64,000 nt of DNA from the NCBI RefSeq assembly GCF_022815725.1, contig NZ_JALGRF010000013.1, forward strand, positions 62,001 through 126,000, read 5' to 3'. Both the position numbers and the translations under genes were made by a program. This DNA is from Streptomyces sp. APSN-46.1. GTDB lineage: Bacteria; Actinomycetota; Actinomycetes; Streptomycetales; Streptomycetaceae. Below are positions 22,712 to 30,874 of this stretch, in pieces. Each line of letters opens with the position of its first letter. Position 1 is the first letter of the stretch. Under the pieces are notes generated by a model, which searched no databases, was not told the origin of the DNA, and was given only the letters and a program-made list of their open reading frames with translations.

Positions 22712-22955
22712 CCCCTGCCCTTCGCCCGGGCCCGGCCGGCGCGGCGGGCCAATCAGCGCCCAGCCCCGAGCCCCGAACACCGGCAGTACGGGGTGTCGGC
22801 GGAGCCGGTCGGTCGGCGCGGTGGAGCCGTCGGGGCCCTGTCACCCTTGCCCCGGGCGGGGAGCGCCCGCGCCGCGGCTCGCCCGCAGGGGTCCCGGGAG
22901 GGACCAGCGGAGCGTGGGGGTAGGGGTTGGGTGCTATTGGTCCTTTGGTTCGCTC

Positions 22956-22984
22956 GTGTGAGTGATAGTGCATTTGTGTGAGTG
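22956..22984 (+). repeat. Paired GTGTGAGTG direct repeats at the IS left end
   Basis: Two identical 9-mers 20 bp apart (22956-22964 and 22976-22984) directly upstream of the tnpA remnant. Short direct repeats at the ends are the expected binding sites for the MerR-like domain of IS607 TnpA. This is the only structure I see in the 266-bp gap after the ATPase gene. Confidence 0.5.
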
Positions 22985-23001
22985 TCGTTACGGTCGGGTG
23001 C

Positions 23002-23175
23002 ATGAACCTCAAGGAGTGGGCGAAGGCGCAGGGTGTGCATCCGCAGAGCGCGTATCGCTGGTTCCGTGAGGGTGCGTTGCCGGTACCCGCGGAACGAGTG
23101 AGGCCGCGCACGATCCTGGTCATGAACGGCAGCCGGGCACAGGCGAGGAAGGCTCTGGAAGCTGCCGATGACTGA
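23002..23175 (+). pseudogene. tnpA: IS607-type TnpA reduced to its MerR-like DNA-binding domain
   Basis: Reads MNLKEWAKAQGVHPQSAYRW, then FREGALPVPAERV, typical of the N-terminal helix-turn-helix of IS607 serine recombinases. After RTILV the sequence jumps to MNGSRAQARKALEAADD and a stop. The whole serine-recombinase catalytic domain (about 140 residues) is missing; the last residues resemble the usual TnpA C-terminus (RGARNRAMRAV-like), which suggests an internal in-frame deletion. Only 57 codons remain. The frame is open to a GTG at 22978. The stop overlaps the tnpB start by 8 bp. Confidence 0.72.
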
Positions 23176-24819
23176 GCAGCCGAAGAAGAAGGAGCTCCGC
23201 ACCATCGACGCGCCGTTCGTGGCCCTCGGCCCATCCGGGGTGGCGATACGCGACCGCCTGGGGCACCTCACGCCTCAGGACGAGAAGGTGTTGCGGCTTG
23301 TGGGTGAGCACCTGGGACACCTGGCGTCCCTCGACCTCGCGGCCCGCTGCGCGGATGGCAACGACCACGATGCCCAAAGGTGGGCCGCGCGTAAGCAGGG
23401 CCTGACCGCCGCATCGTCGTCGCGCTGGGCGGGTTCGATCACGAAGGCCACACACGATCAGTGGGCGCTCTCCCGGCGCTGTCAGCTCGCGTACATCCAA
23501 AACCTTGAGGCCGGTGTCCGCACGCTGAAGCAGCGGCTGTCTCGGCCGATCGGGGAGAAGGGCAGCAAGCGGGCTCCGGGCGGATACCGGTCCAAGGGCG
23601 AGTGGTTCCAGAAAACCCGACGCCTGCACATCCTGGAGCACCGTCTCGACGTCGCCCGGGCCGACCGGGAGAACGGCGTCGTGCACGTGGTGCGCGGCGG
23701 CCGGCGGTTACTGGGCACCCGGCACAACCTCGAAGAGGCGCAGCTCACCGAGCACGAGTGGCGACAGCGCTGGGAGGCGGAGCGCTGGTTTCTTGCCGCC
23801 GACGGCGAGTCGGGGAAGCGGTACGGGAACGAGACGATCCGCGTCACCCCGGACGGGGAAGTCTCCATCAAGCTACCCGCGCCACTGGCGCACCTGGCCA
23901 ACAGCGGGCACGGCCGGTACCGCCTCGCATCCAAGGTGCGATTCCAGCACCGGGGCCAGGAATGGCGCGACCGTACCGACGGCAACCGGGCCGTCGCCTA
24001 CCGCATCCACCTCGACGTGGCACGCGGACGCTGGTATCTGACCGCATCCTGGCAGCGTCCCGTGGTCCAGACGATCCCGCTGGAGACGGCACGGGCCAAG
24101 GGCGTGATCGGTGTCGATACGAACGCCGACCACTTCGCCGCCTACCGGCTCGATGCCCACGGCAACCCGATGGGCGAACCCCAACGTTTCCTCTACGACC
24201 TGTCCGGTACCGCTGACCACCGCGACGCGCAGATCCGGCACGCCATCACTCAGGTACTGCACTGGGCCAGCGGGTCGGCGTCGCCGCGATCGCGATTGAG
24301 GACCTCGACTTCACCGCCGAGAAGACCCGCGAGAAGCACGGCCGCAAGAAGCGGTTCCGGCAGATCATCTCCGGCATCCCCACCGGCAAGCTCAAGGCCC
24401 GACTCGTCTCCATGGCCGCCGCGACCGGCCTGAGCATTGTCGCCGTGGACCCGGCATACACGTCGATGTGGGGCGACGAGCACTGGCGCAAGCCCCTCAC
24501 CACCAAGACTCGCAAGATGACTCGCCATGACGCGGCCTCGGTCGCGATCGGCAGACGCGCCCTCGGGCACCCGATCCGGCGACGGACGGCACCGCCCCAC
24601 GACGACCAGAGTGATCGTCGTGGGCATCGGACCTTCCAGGCCGGACCGGGTACCCGAGGGCGTGAGGGAACCCGCCGCCCCGTCACGGAACGTGCACACG
24701 ATGCACGTGCCCGAACGGGGACAACTCAGAGAACGCGGGCGACCAGTGCATCCAAAACCGTTCGGGATGCGCGCAGTGCCGGGCAGTGGGTCCAAGACTC
24801 ACTCCTGCTCACTGACTAG
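23168..24819 (+). pseudogene. tnpB: TnpB (RNA-guided nuclease family) of the IS607 element, frameshifted
   Basis: Reading frame 1 (23168-24433) covers the N-terminus and the RuvC-I aspartate in GVIGVDTNADHFAAYRLD. At 24266-24270 one base, probably a C, is missing: in frame 1 the sequence turns into Ser/Arg/Pro-rich nonsense, while in the frame ending at 24819 it resumes as QRVGVAAIAIEDLDFTAEKT, which contains the RuvC-II glutamate (IED). The same frame carries the RuvC-III aspartate in TRHDAASVAIGRRALGHP. The usual CxxC zinc finger is replaced by VDPAYTSMWGDEHW, as in some actinobacterial TnpB-related proteins. A rare TTA leucine codon lies near 23708. Full length would be about 550 residues. 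Confidence 0.82.
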
Positions 24820-24825
24820 GAACGG

Positions 24826-25497
24826 TCAGAACAGGCGGAGCTTGTCGTCCTCGATGCCGCGGAGGGCGTTGTAGTCCAGGACCACGCAGTCCATGCCGCG
24901 GTCCGTCGCGAGGACGCGGGCCTGGGGCTTGATCTCCTGGGCCGCGAACACGCCCCGGACCGGGGCCAGGTGCGGGTCCCGGTTCAGGAGTTCCAGGTAC
25001 CGGGTCAGCTGCTCGACGCCGTCGATCTCGCCGCGCCGCTTGATCTCCACCGCCACCGTCGCGCCGCCGGCGTCCCGGCACAGGATGTCCACAGGGCCGA
25101 TCGCCGTCATGTACTCGCGCCGGATCAGCGTGTAGCCGTCGCCCAGCGTGTCGATCCGGTCGGCCAGCAGCTCCTGGAGGTGCGCCTCGACGCCGTCCTT
25201 GATCAGGCCCGGGTCGATGCCCAGCTCGTGGGAGGAGTCGTGGAGGACTTCCTCCATGGTGATGATGAGCTTCTCGCCCGCCTTGTTGACGACCGTCCAG
25301 ACGCCTTCCTCGTCACCGCTCCCCTCCTTGAGGGTGCACGGCGGCGACATCCAGTTGAGCGGTTTGTACGCCCGGTCGTCCGCGTGGATCGAGACACTGC
25401 CGTCGGCCTTCACGAGGATCAGACGGGGTGCCGAGGGCAGATGGGCGGTGAGCCGGCCCGCGTAATCGACGGAGCAGCGGGCAATGACGAGACGCAT
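24826..25497 (-). CDS. nucS: Mismatch-specific endonuclease NucS/EndoMS
   Basis: A 223-residue nuclease for the MutSL-independent mismatch repair of actinobacteria and archaea; it cuts both strands at mismatches. The N-terminal DNA-binding/dimerisation domain begins [16 protein letters not shown]. The C-terminal RecB-like core has Asp137 (GPVDILC) and Glu151-Ile-Lys153 (AVEIKRRG). It ends in KLRLF, the family's conserved C-terminal segment that can contact the sliding clamp. The ATG at 25497 has TAGCGT 8 nt upstream and no clear ribosome binding site. The convergent IS607 relic ends 6 bp from its stop codon. Confidence 0.95.
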   Translation of the reverse strand: MRLVIARCSVDYAGRLTAHLPSAPRLILVKADGSVSIHADDRAYKPLNWMSPPCTLKEGSGDEEGVWTVVNKAGEKLIITMEEVLHDSSHELGIDPGLIKDGVEAHLQELLADRIDTLGDGYTLIRREYMTAIGPVDILCRDAGGATVAVEIKRRGEIDGVEQLTRYLELLNRDPHLAPVRGVFAAQEIKPQARVLATDRGMDCVVLDYNALRGIEDDKLRLF

Positions 25498-25718
25498 GGT
25501 CGGCAACGCTACTCGACCGACCGGCCTCCGCGCGATTCGCCCCTGAAAGCCCCCTTCGCCGATGGCGCGTTGTATGCGCATTCTCCTGGTGCGGTACCCC
25601 CGGGGCGCCTACCGTGGTGAGCGGGAGGTTGTCGAGCGTGCACTCTGCGTCGCGGCCTCCTTCCCTGCCCGTAAGACTCCGGTAACCCAAAACCGCCGGG
25701 GTCACGAGAGGAGAACCC

Positions 25719-26111
25719 ATGTCGCTCGACGTCTCACCGGCCCTACTCGAACAGGCCGAGCGAGGCGAGGTCGACGAAGCCGCCTTCGTCGACTGCGTCC
25801 GGACCTCCCTGCCTTACGCATGGGAGATGATCAGCTCACTGGTGGCCCAGCTGAAGGTGGACGGCGGACAGTTCGCCGACAACCAGACGCCGCCGCCCGA
25901 CGAGCAGGCGCGCGGGCAGCTGCTGCGCGCCCTCGCGAGTGACGCGATACGTGGTGCGCTGCAGCGGCACTTCGGAGTGCGCCTTGCCTTCCAGAACTGT
26001 CACCGTGTAGCGGTCTTCCCGCTGGACTCCTCGGTTGACGACCGGCTGGCCAAGTTCACTTCGATGCGCGGCCAGCTGCTCAACCAGTCGCCCGAACTGC
26101 GGGACTGCTAG
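25719..26111 (+). CDS. SCO5389 family protein of unknown function
   Basis: A 130-residue mostly helical, soluble protein (MSLDVSPALLEQAERGEVDE ... RHFGVRLAFQNCHRVAVFPLDSSVDDRL). It matches the conserved Streptomyces protein encoded next to nucS. No enzymatic motif is evident. Start ATG at 25719 with GAGAGGAG about 8 nt upstream, well supported. The adjacent nucS gene is divergent. I cannot assign a role. Confidence 0.85.
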   Translation: MSLDVSPALLEQAERGEVDEAAFVDCVRTSLPYAWEMISSLVAQLKVDGGQFADNQTPPPDEQARGQLLRALASDAIRGALQRHFGVRLAFQNCHRVAVFPLDSSVDDRLAKFTSMRGQLLNQSPELRDC

Positions 26112-26133
26112 CTCGGCCCCGGCCGGTACCTCG

Positions 26134-26186
26134 CTGCCGCTCCGCTCCGTATCGCGGGAGGTGCGTGTCCGATACCGGGGCGGCAG
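26134..26186. terminator. Imperfect hairpin between convergent genes
   Basis: CTGCCGC (26134-26140) pairs with GCGGCAG (26180-26186), and inner CCGTATCG with CGATACCG with one mismatch. It lies between the SCO5389-like gene and the convergent monooxygenase gene. Confidence 0.4.
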
Positions 26187-26218
26187 GCAGCCCAGCTCCA
26201 GATCCGGCTCTCAGTGCC

Positions 26219-27250
26219 TCAGCCGAGGCGGGGGAGGACCTCGGCGCCGAGGCGTCGTACGTTCTCCTCCGTCGCGGCGAGATCGCCGGAACCCTCCGTG
26301 AGCAGGGCGAACCTGGTGATACCCGTCCGTTCGGACGTGGCCGCCAGCCGGTCCGCCGCGAGCCGGGGCGTGCCGACCGGGTGCAGCCGGCACAGCAGCT
26401 CCGTGTACGCGGCCGGGTCGCGCATCGCGCGTTCCCGGCCGTCCACCGTCACGTGCGCGTCCAGCCCCAGCTTGAACCAGCCCGGCATGGCCTTCAGCAG
26501 CGTCTCCCGCGCGTCCGCCGACCGGTCCGCCAGCTGGCAGACGCCCGCCGACACGTGCCCCGCGGCACGGACCAGGTCCCGCGGGTGGCCCGCCGCGAGG
26601 GCGGTCCGCCGCCACAGCGCGACCATGCCGGCCTTGTCCTCGTCCCCGCAGTGCATGCCCAGCAGCATCGGCAGCCCGCGCTCCGCGGCCATCCGCACCG
26701 ACGCCGGGGAGGTACACGCGACGATCACTTCCGGCCCAGTCCCGTCACCGTCCAGCGCCTCCGCCGGTCGCGGTACGACGGCCACCTCGCGGAACCCGCG
26801 CCGCTCGCCGGCGGCGGCCACGCGGGGCTCGGCCAGCCAGCGCCGCAGCAGGTCCAGATCGTCCGGGAAGCCGTTCTCGTACGCGTCGAGGCCGCCCCCG
26901 AACACCTCCAGATCGACCCACGGCCCGCCGCGGCCGACACCGAGGCTGAAGCGGCCTCCGGACGTCAGGTGCAGCAGTGCCGCCTGCTCGCCGAGGGCCA
27001 CCGGATGGGTGTTCGGCAGTACGCTCACCGCCGTGCCCACCCGCAGCCGTCGCGTCCGGCCGAGCAGCAGCGCCGCCAGCGTCACCGCCGAGGGGCACAC
27101 CCCGTAAGGGACGAAGTGGTGCTCGGCCAGCCAGACCGAGTCCAGCCCGGCCTCCTCGGCCACCTCGGCGGTCCGCACCGCCCGGTGCAGCGGCTCCCCT
27201 TGTCCCTGTCCCGGGAACTGGGCCGCCAGTACAAACGCTCCTACGCGCAT
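26219..27250 (-). CDS. LLM-class flavin-dependent oxidoreductase
   Basis: A 343-residue bacterial-luciferase-like monooxygenase, a TIM barrel that uses reduced FMN or F420. Visible family features: AEVAEEAGLDSVWLAEHHF near the N-terminus, RLRVGTAVSVLPNTHPVALGEQAALL, the GRFSLGVGRGGPWVDLEVFG segment, and a C-terminal TGITRFALLTEG. Substrate cannot be read from sequence. The ATG at 27250 has a GAGGAGG ribosome binding site; upstream in-frame residues to 27337 are not family-like and are excluded. Confidence 0.9.
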   Translation of the reverse strand: MRVGAFVLAAQFPGQGQGEPLHRAVRTAEVAEEAGLDSVWLAEHHFVPYGVCPSAVTLAALLLGRTRRLRVGTAVSVLPNTHPVALGEQAALLHLTSGGRFSLGVGRGGPWVDLEVFGGGLDAYENGFPDDLDLLRRWLAEPRVAAAGERRGFREVAVVPRPAEALDGDGTGPEVIVACTSPASVRMAAERGLPMLLGMHCGDEDKAGMVALWRRTALAAGHPRDLVRAAGHVSAGVCQLADRSADARETLLKAMPGWFKLGLDAHVTVDGRERAMRDPAAYTELLCRLHPVGTPRLAADRLAATSERTGITRFALLTEGSGDLAATEENVRRLGAEVLPRLG

Positions 27251-27503
27251 CGCCCTTAGCCTCCTCGCGGCTGACGCGGCCTCCCCCAGGTGGACCGGCT
27301 TCTCACACAACGCCTCAGTGGCAACAACGTCTGACACGTGCCAAAGGCACGGCCTGACAGGAAAGTTATTGAGATTGTCGGGCCAGTCCGTTCTTCAGTG
27401 CGGCGGACGCCCCGGCCTCTGCCAGAACACCCTGCGGGTACCGGGGCTCGCTGCGCGTAGTCTGGGGGAAAGTCACTTCCGTCTGCCTATACGTGAGGTA
27501 TAC

Positions 27504-27854
27504 GTGTCACCGCGCCACAACCGCCCCAGGGGCGGCGGGAATCCGGCCGAACGTCCCGACCAGGGTTCGGGTTCCGGCCCCGGGGGACTGGGCGACCGGT
27601 ACGGGTTGGAGCGGACCGAGGAGTACCAGGGCGAGGACTGGAAGGTGCGGCACGTCGCGGGCGCCAGCGCGGTCGGCAAGCGCTACCGCTGCCCCGGCTG
27701 CGACCAGGAGATCCCCTCCGGCACCCCGCACCTGGTGGCCTGGCCGGAGTACGGCGGCGTGGACGACCGGCGGCACTGGCACAAGGCGTGCTGGAACGCG
27801 AAGGACCGCCGCACCTCGCGGGTGCAGCGGTCCAGGAACGCGCCGAAGTACTAA
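27504..27854 (+). CDS. Small zinc-binding protein (often annotated ATP/GTP-binding)
   Basis: A 116-residue protein: a basic, Gly/Pro-rich disordered N-terminus (VSPRHNRPRGGGNP), then a compact domain with CPGC (about 75-78) and HWHKACW (about 98-104), a C-x2-C ... H-x2-C arrangement expected for a treble-clef or HNH-like zinc site. There is no P-loop, so the usual database label ATP/GTP-binding is not supported by what I see. The GTG at 27504 has GAGG 5-9 nt upstream. It converges with the ABC permease gene, 19 bp away. Function unknown; nucleic-acid binding is possible. Confidence 0.78.
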   Translation: MSPRHNRPRGGGNPAERPDQGSGSGPGGLGDRYGLERTEEYQGEDWKVRHVAGASAVGKRYRCPGCDQEIPSGTPHLVAWPEYGGVDDRRHWHKACWNAKDRRTSRVQRSRNAPKY

Positions 27855-27873
27855 GCCGAAGTATTAAGCGGTC

Positions 27874-28728
27874 TCACACGTCCCGGCGGCCGACCACCAC
27901 GTACGAGCCCGCGACCGCCGCGCCCGTCACGAGCACGACCAGCGTCATCTGCGCCCAGTCGCCCGGCACCGCGCCCGGCCCGCCCTCGCCCTCGTTCGAC
28001 CCCATGCCGAACAGCTGAAGCAGCGCCGCCGGGGCGTTGTACTGGAGCAGGGCCGTCCCGACGGTCCGGCCGGCCTCCCAGGCGCTGAGCACCCCCCCTA
28101 TCACCGGCGGCAGCGTGACGAAGCCGATCATGACCGCGATCGCCCCGGCCGAATGCCGCAGCAGCGCCCCGAGGGCGAGCGCGAGCACCCCGAGCAGGGT
28201 GACGTACAGACTGCCGAGCAGCGCCCCCGTCCACTCGGAGCCGCTGTGCGACCCCGCACCGGGCCCCTTGTGCACGATGGCGGCCGCCAGCGTCACCACG
28301 AACACGGAAGCCGTGGTGGCGAGGAAGGCGGTGAGGAAGAAGACGATGTACTTCGCGGTGAGCACCCGGTGCCGCTCGGGCGCGGCGGTGAAGGTGGTGC
28401 GGATCAGCCCGGTGCCGTGCTCCGAGGTCATGGTCAGCACGCCCAGCACCATCACCGAGAGCTGCCCGATGAGCAGGCCGAAGATCGCCGGACTGGTGAA
28501 CGGCATGCTGGCGTAGTCATCGTTGTCGGTCCACGTGACGAAGGCCAGGCCGATGCCGACGACGGTCAGCACCAGCACGCTCAGCGTCCACACGGTGGAG
28601 CGCACCGAGGTCATCTTGGTCCACTCCGAGGCCAGCGCGTGACCGAGGTGCGGCCGGAGGGCGGGCAGCGGAGAGCTGTAGCCCTCCGCCCGGGCCTGGT
28701 CCGCGGTCGTCGTGGGGCGGCCGGTCAT
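27874..28728 (-). CDS. ABC-2 type transporter permease (system 1)
   Basis: A 284-residue membrane protein with six hydrophobic segments after a cytoplasmic N-terminus (LASEWTKMTSVRSTVWTL, the hallmark opening of this ABC-2 subfamily). TSEHGTGLIRTTFTAAPERHRVLTAKY between helices 2 and 3 is also conserved in the family. Start ATG 28728 overlaps the ATPase stop (ATGA). It forms a two-gene exporter operon with the ATPase gene upstream; substrate unknown. Confidence 0.9.
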   Translation of the reverse strand: MTGRPTTTADQARAEGYSSPLPALRPHLGHALASEWTKMTSVRSTVWTLSVLVLTVVGIGLAFVTWTDNDDYASMPFTSPAIFGLLIGQLSVMVLGVLTMTSEHGTGLIRTTFTAAPERHRVLTAKYIVFFLTAFLATTASVFVVTLAAAIVHKGPGAGSHSGSEWTGALLGSLYVTLLGVLALALGALLRHSAGAIAVMIGFVTLPPVIGGVLSAWEAGRTVGTALLQYNAPAALLQLFGMGSNEGEGGPGAVPGDWAQMTLVVLVTGAAVAGSYVVVGRRDV

Positions 28729-29876
28729 CGGGATTCCTCGGGCTCGTTCACAGGGGCGTTCACGGGGGCGTTCAGCGGGGCGTTCCCGGCGGCTTCGGCG
28801 AGCTCGCCGGGATCGCTCGGCATCAGGAAGGGCTGCCCGCCCGCTCCGGGCGGGGGAGGTGCGTAGAACCCCGTCCGGGGGACCTCCGGGGCCACCGGCC
28901 CGTCGTCCCACTCCGGGACGCTCAGCGGCTCCGGCTCCCACAGCTCGGCGCGGGGGTCCTCGGTGGAGGTGTACTCGACGGAGGACTGGGTCATCCGCAT
29001 GTACGCCTCCTCCAGCGAGGCCCGGTGCGGGGACAGCTCCCACAGCCGTACGCCGGCCTCGTGCGCGAGGTCGGAGATGGCGGGCAGTTCGAGCCCGGTC
29101 ACACGCAGTGCCCCGTCGGGCTCCTGGAGCACCCGGCCGCCCGCCTCGGTCAGGGCGGCACCCAGGGCGCTCCGGCCGTCGGGGTCGGTGCCGGCCGTGC
29201 GCACCCGGGCGAATCCGGCCGAATTGTGGGTGATGAACTCCTGGGTGCCCATCTCGGCCAGCAGCCGGCCGCGGCCGATCACGATGAGGTGGTCGGCGGT
29301 GAGCGCCATCTCACTCATCAGGTGTGAGGAGACGAGGACGGTCCGGCCCTCGGAGGCGAGCTGCTTCATCAGGTTCCGCACCCAGAGGATGCCCTCGGGG
29401 TCGAGGCCGTTGACCGGCTCGTCGAACAGCAGCACCTGCGGGTCGCCGAGCAGGGCGGTGGCGATGCCGAGCCGCTGGCCCATGCCGAGCGAGAAGCCCT
29501 TCGTACGCTGCCGGGCGACGTCCTGGAGGCCGACGACGCCCAGGACCTCGTCCACCCGCTTCTCGGGGATCCCGGAGAGCTGGGCGATGGACAGCAGGTG
29601 GGCGCGGGCCCGCCGGCCGCCGTGCACGGCCTTGGCGTCGAGCAGGGCGCCGACGCTCCGCTGCGCGTTCGGCAGGTCACGGAACGGCAGGCCGTTGATC
29701 GTGACCTGCCCGGAGGTGGGCCGGTCGAGACCGACGATCATGCGCATGGTGGTGGACTTCCCGGAGCCGTTGGGCCCCAGGAATCCGGTGACGTGACCAG
29801 GCTTGACCTGGAAGGAAAGCTGGTCGACGGCGGTCTTGGCGCCGAAGCGCTTGGTCAGGCCGACTGCCTCGATCAT
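28725..29876 (-). CDS. ABC transporter ATP-binding protein (system 1)
   Basis: A 383-residue ATPase. Walker A GPNGSGKS (about 38-45), signature FSLGMGQRLGIA, Walker B VLLFDEPVNGLDPEG. The nucleotide-binding domain is about 230 residues; then comes a DrrA/CcmA-type C-terminal domain ending SLEEAYMRMT, and an extra Pro-rich tail of about 80 residues ending with three APVN-like repeats (NAPLNAPVNAPVNEP), encoded by tandem GGGGCGTTCA units near 28745-28785. The ATG at 29876 replaces a longer frame. Close homologue of system 2, 55% or more by eye in the core. Confidence 0.9.
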   Translation of the reverse strand: MIEAVGLTKRFGAKTAVDQLSFQVKPGHVTGFLGPNGSGKSTTMRMIVGLDRPTSGQVTINGLPFRDLPNAQRSVGALLDAKAVHGGRRARAHLLSIAQLSGIPEKRVDEVLGVVGLQDVARQRTKGFSLGMGQRLGIATALLGDPQVLLFDEPVNGLDPEGILWVRNLMKQLASEGRTVLVSSHLMSEMALTADHLIVIGRGRLLAEMGTQEFITHNSAGFARVRTAGTDPDGRSALGAALTEAGGRVLQEPDGALRVTGLELPAISDLAHEAGVRLWELSPHRASLEEAYMRMTQSSVEYTSTEDPRAELWEPEPLSVPEWDDGPVAPEVPRTGFYAPPPPGAGGQPFLMPSDPGELAEAAGNAPLNAPVNAPVNEPEESR

Positions 29877-30016
29877 GGTTCTGCCCCTTACCAGGCCGGG
29901 ACGACTCTCGCCCGCGTAAGGGTTAAGAGGATATAGAGTCCCCGGCGGTTCCATGCCGGGCCGATCCCTGAGCTGCCCCTGAGACCGACCCGGGGATCAC
30001 CCGTAGTACGGAAGAC

Positions 30017-30070
30017 GTCCGTCGTACGACGGACTGGGCGGACCGCCGGACCGGCGGACCGGCGGACCGT
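30017..30070. repeat. 18-bp palindrome and GGACCGGCG tandem repeats between ABC operons
   Basis: GTCCGTCG-TA-CGACGGAC (30017-30034) is a perfect palindrome. Right after it, 30039-30070 contains three or four copies of a 9-bp GGACCGGCG-like unit. Together they lie in the 218-bp gap after the system 2 permease and probably terminate that operon. Confidence 0.6.
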
Positions 30071-30094
30071 CCGGACTGGCGGAGGGCCTGTCCG

Positions 30095-30874
30095 TCAGGC
30101 GTCCCGCTTCCTGAGGACCAGACAGCCCCCGAGTACGGAGGCCAGCACCCACAGGGCCATGATCCCGAGGCCGCCCCACGGGCCGTACGCCACCTCTTCC
30201 GCCGGGTTGGGCACCGTCTGCGTGATCATGGAGCCGGCTCGGTCGGGGAAGTACTGGCCGACCTTCCGGGTCGCCTCCACCGAGGCCAGGATGTTCGTGA
30301 CCAGGAGCAGGAACGGGATCAGGATGCCGAGGGAGAGCACCGTGCTGCGCAGCATGGCGGCGATGCCCATGGAGAACAGCGCGAGCAGGGCCATGTAGAC
30401 ACCGGCCCCGATCACCGCGCGCAGCACGTGCTCGGCGCCGAGACCGGTGCCGTGGTCGCCGAGGAGCGCCTGTCCGAGGAAGAAGGACAGGAAGCTGGTG
30501 ACCGTCCCGACCACCAGGGCGAGCGCGGTCGCCACGGCCATCTTGCCGAGCAGGAACCGCGTCCGGTTCGGCACGGCGGCCAGCGAGGTCCGGATCATGC
30601 CGGTGCTGTACTCGGTGCCGACCACCAGGACGCCGAAGACGATCATGGCGAGCTGGCCGAAGACCATGCCGGAGAAGCTCAGCACGGTGGGGTCGAAGAC
30701 GGCCTGCTGCTCCGCGGACATGTCCTCGAAGGCCGAACCGATCGCCGCGCACAGGGCGGCGCTGATCCCGACCGTGACCACGAGGGCGGCGGCCAGGGTC
30801 CAGGTGGTGGAGGCGACCGTACGGATCTTGGTCCACTCGGAGGTGAGGACGGCGGGGAACGAGGACATGGTCAC
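30095..30874 (-). CDS. ABC-2 type transporter permease (system 2)
   Basis: A 259-residue permease with six hydrophobic segments after VLTSEWTKIRTVASTTWTL. The cytoplasmic loop VGTEYSTGMIRTSLAAVPNRTRFLLGKM matches the same loop of the system 1 permease, so the two operons are tandem paralogues. Start GTG 30874 overlaps the ATPase stop by 4 bp (GTGA); an ATG two codons later is the alternative. Substrate unknown. Confidence 0.9.
   Translation of the reverse strand: MTMSSFPAVLTSEWTKIRTVASTTWTLAAALVVTVGISAALCAAIGSAFEDMSAEQQAVFDPTVLSFSGMVFGQLAMIVFGVLVVGTEYSTGMIRTSLAAVPNRTRFLLGKMAVATALALVVGTVTSFLSFFLGQALLGDHGTGLGAEHVLRAVIGAGVYMALLALFSMGIAAMLRSTVLSLGILIPFLLLVTNILASVEATRKVGQYFPDRAGSMITQTVPNPAEEVAYGPWGGLGIMALWVLASVLGGCLVLRKRDA

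Larger units (their letters stand above)
22956..24830 (+). mobile_element. Relic IS607-type element
   Basis: It contains an IS607-like tnpA remnant and tnpB in the usual order and overlap. Left boundary taken from GTGTGAGTG direct repeats (22956-22964, 22976-22984); right boundary unknown but no later than about the nucS stop (24826-24828). Both genes are damaged, so the element cannot move by itself. IS607 elements leave no target duplication, so exact ends need comparison with an empty site. It lies between two genes that are neighbours in other Streptomyces. Confidence 0.75.

Noticed and set aside
27504-27854. The usual ATP/GTP-binding label for the small zinc protein
   Set aside because: No Walker A or B motif is present; the visible motif is C-x2-C ... 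H-x2-C.
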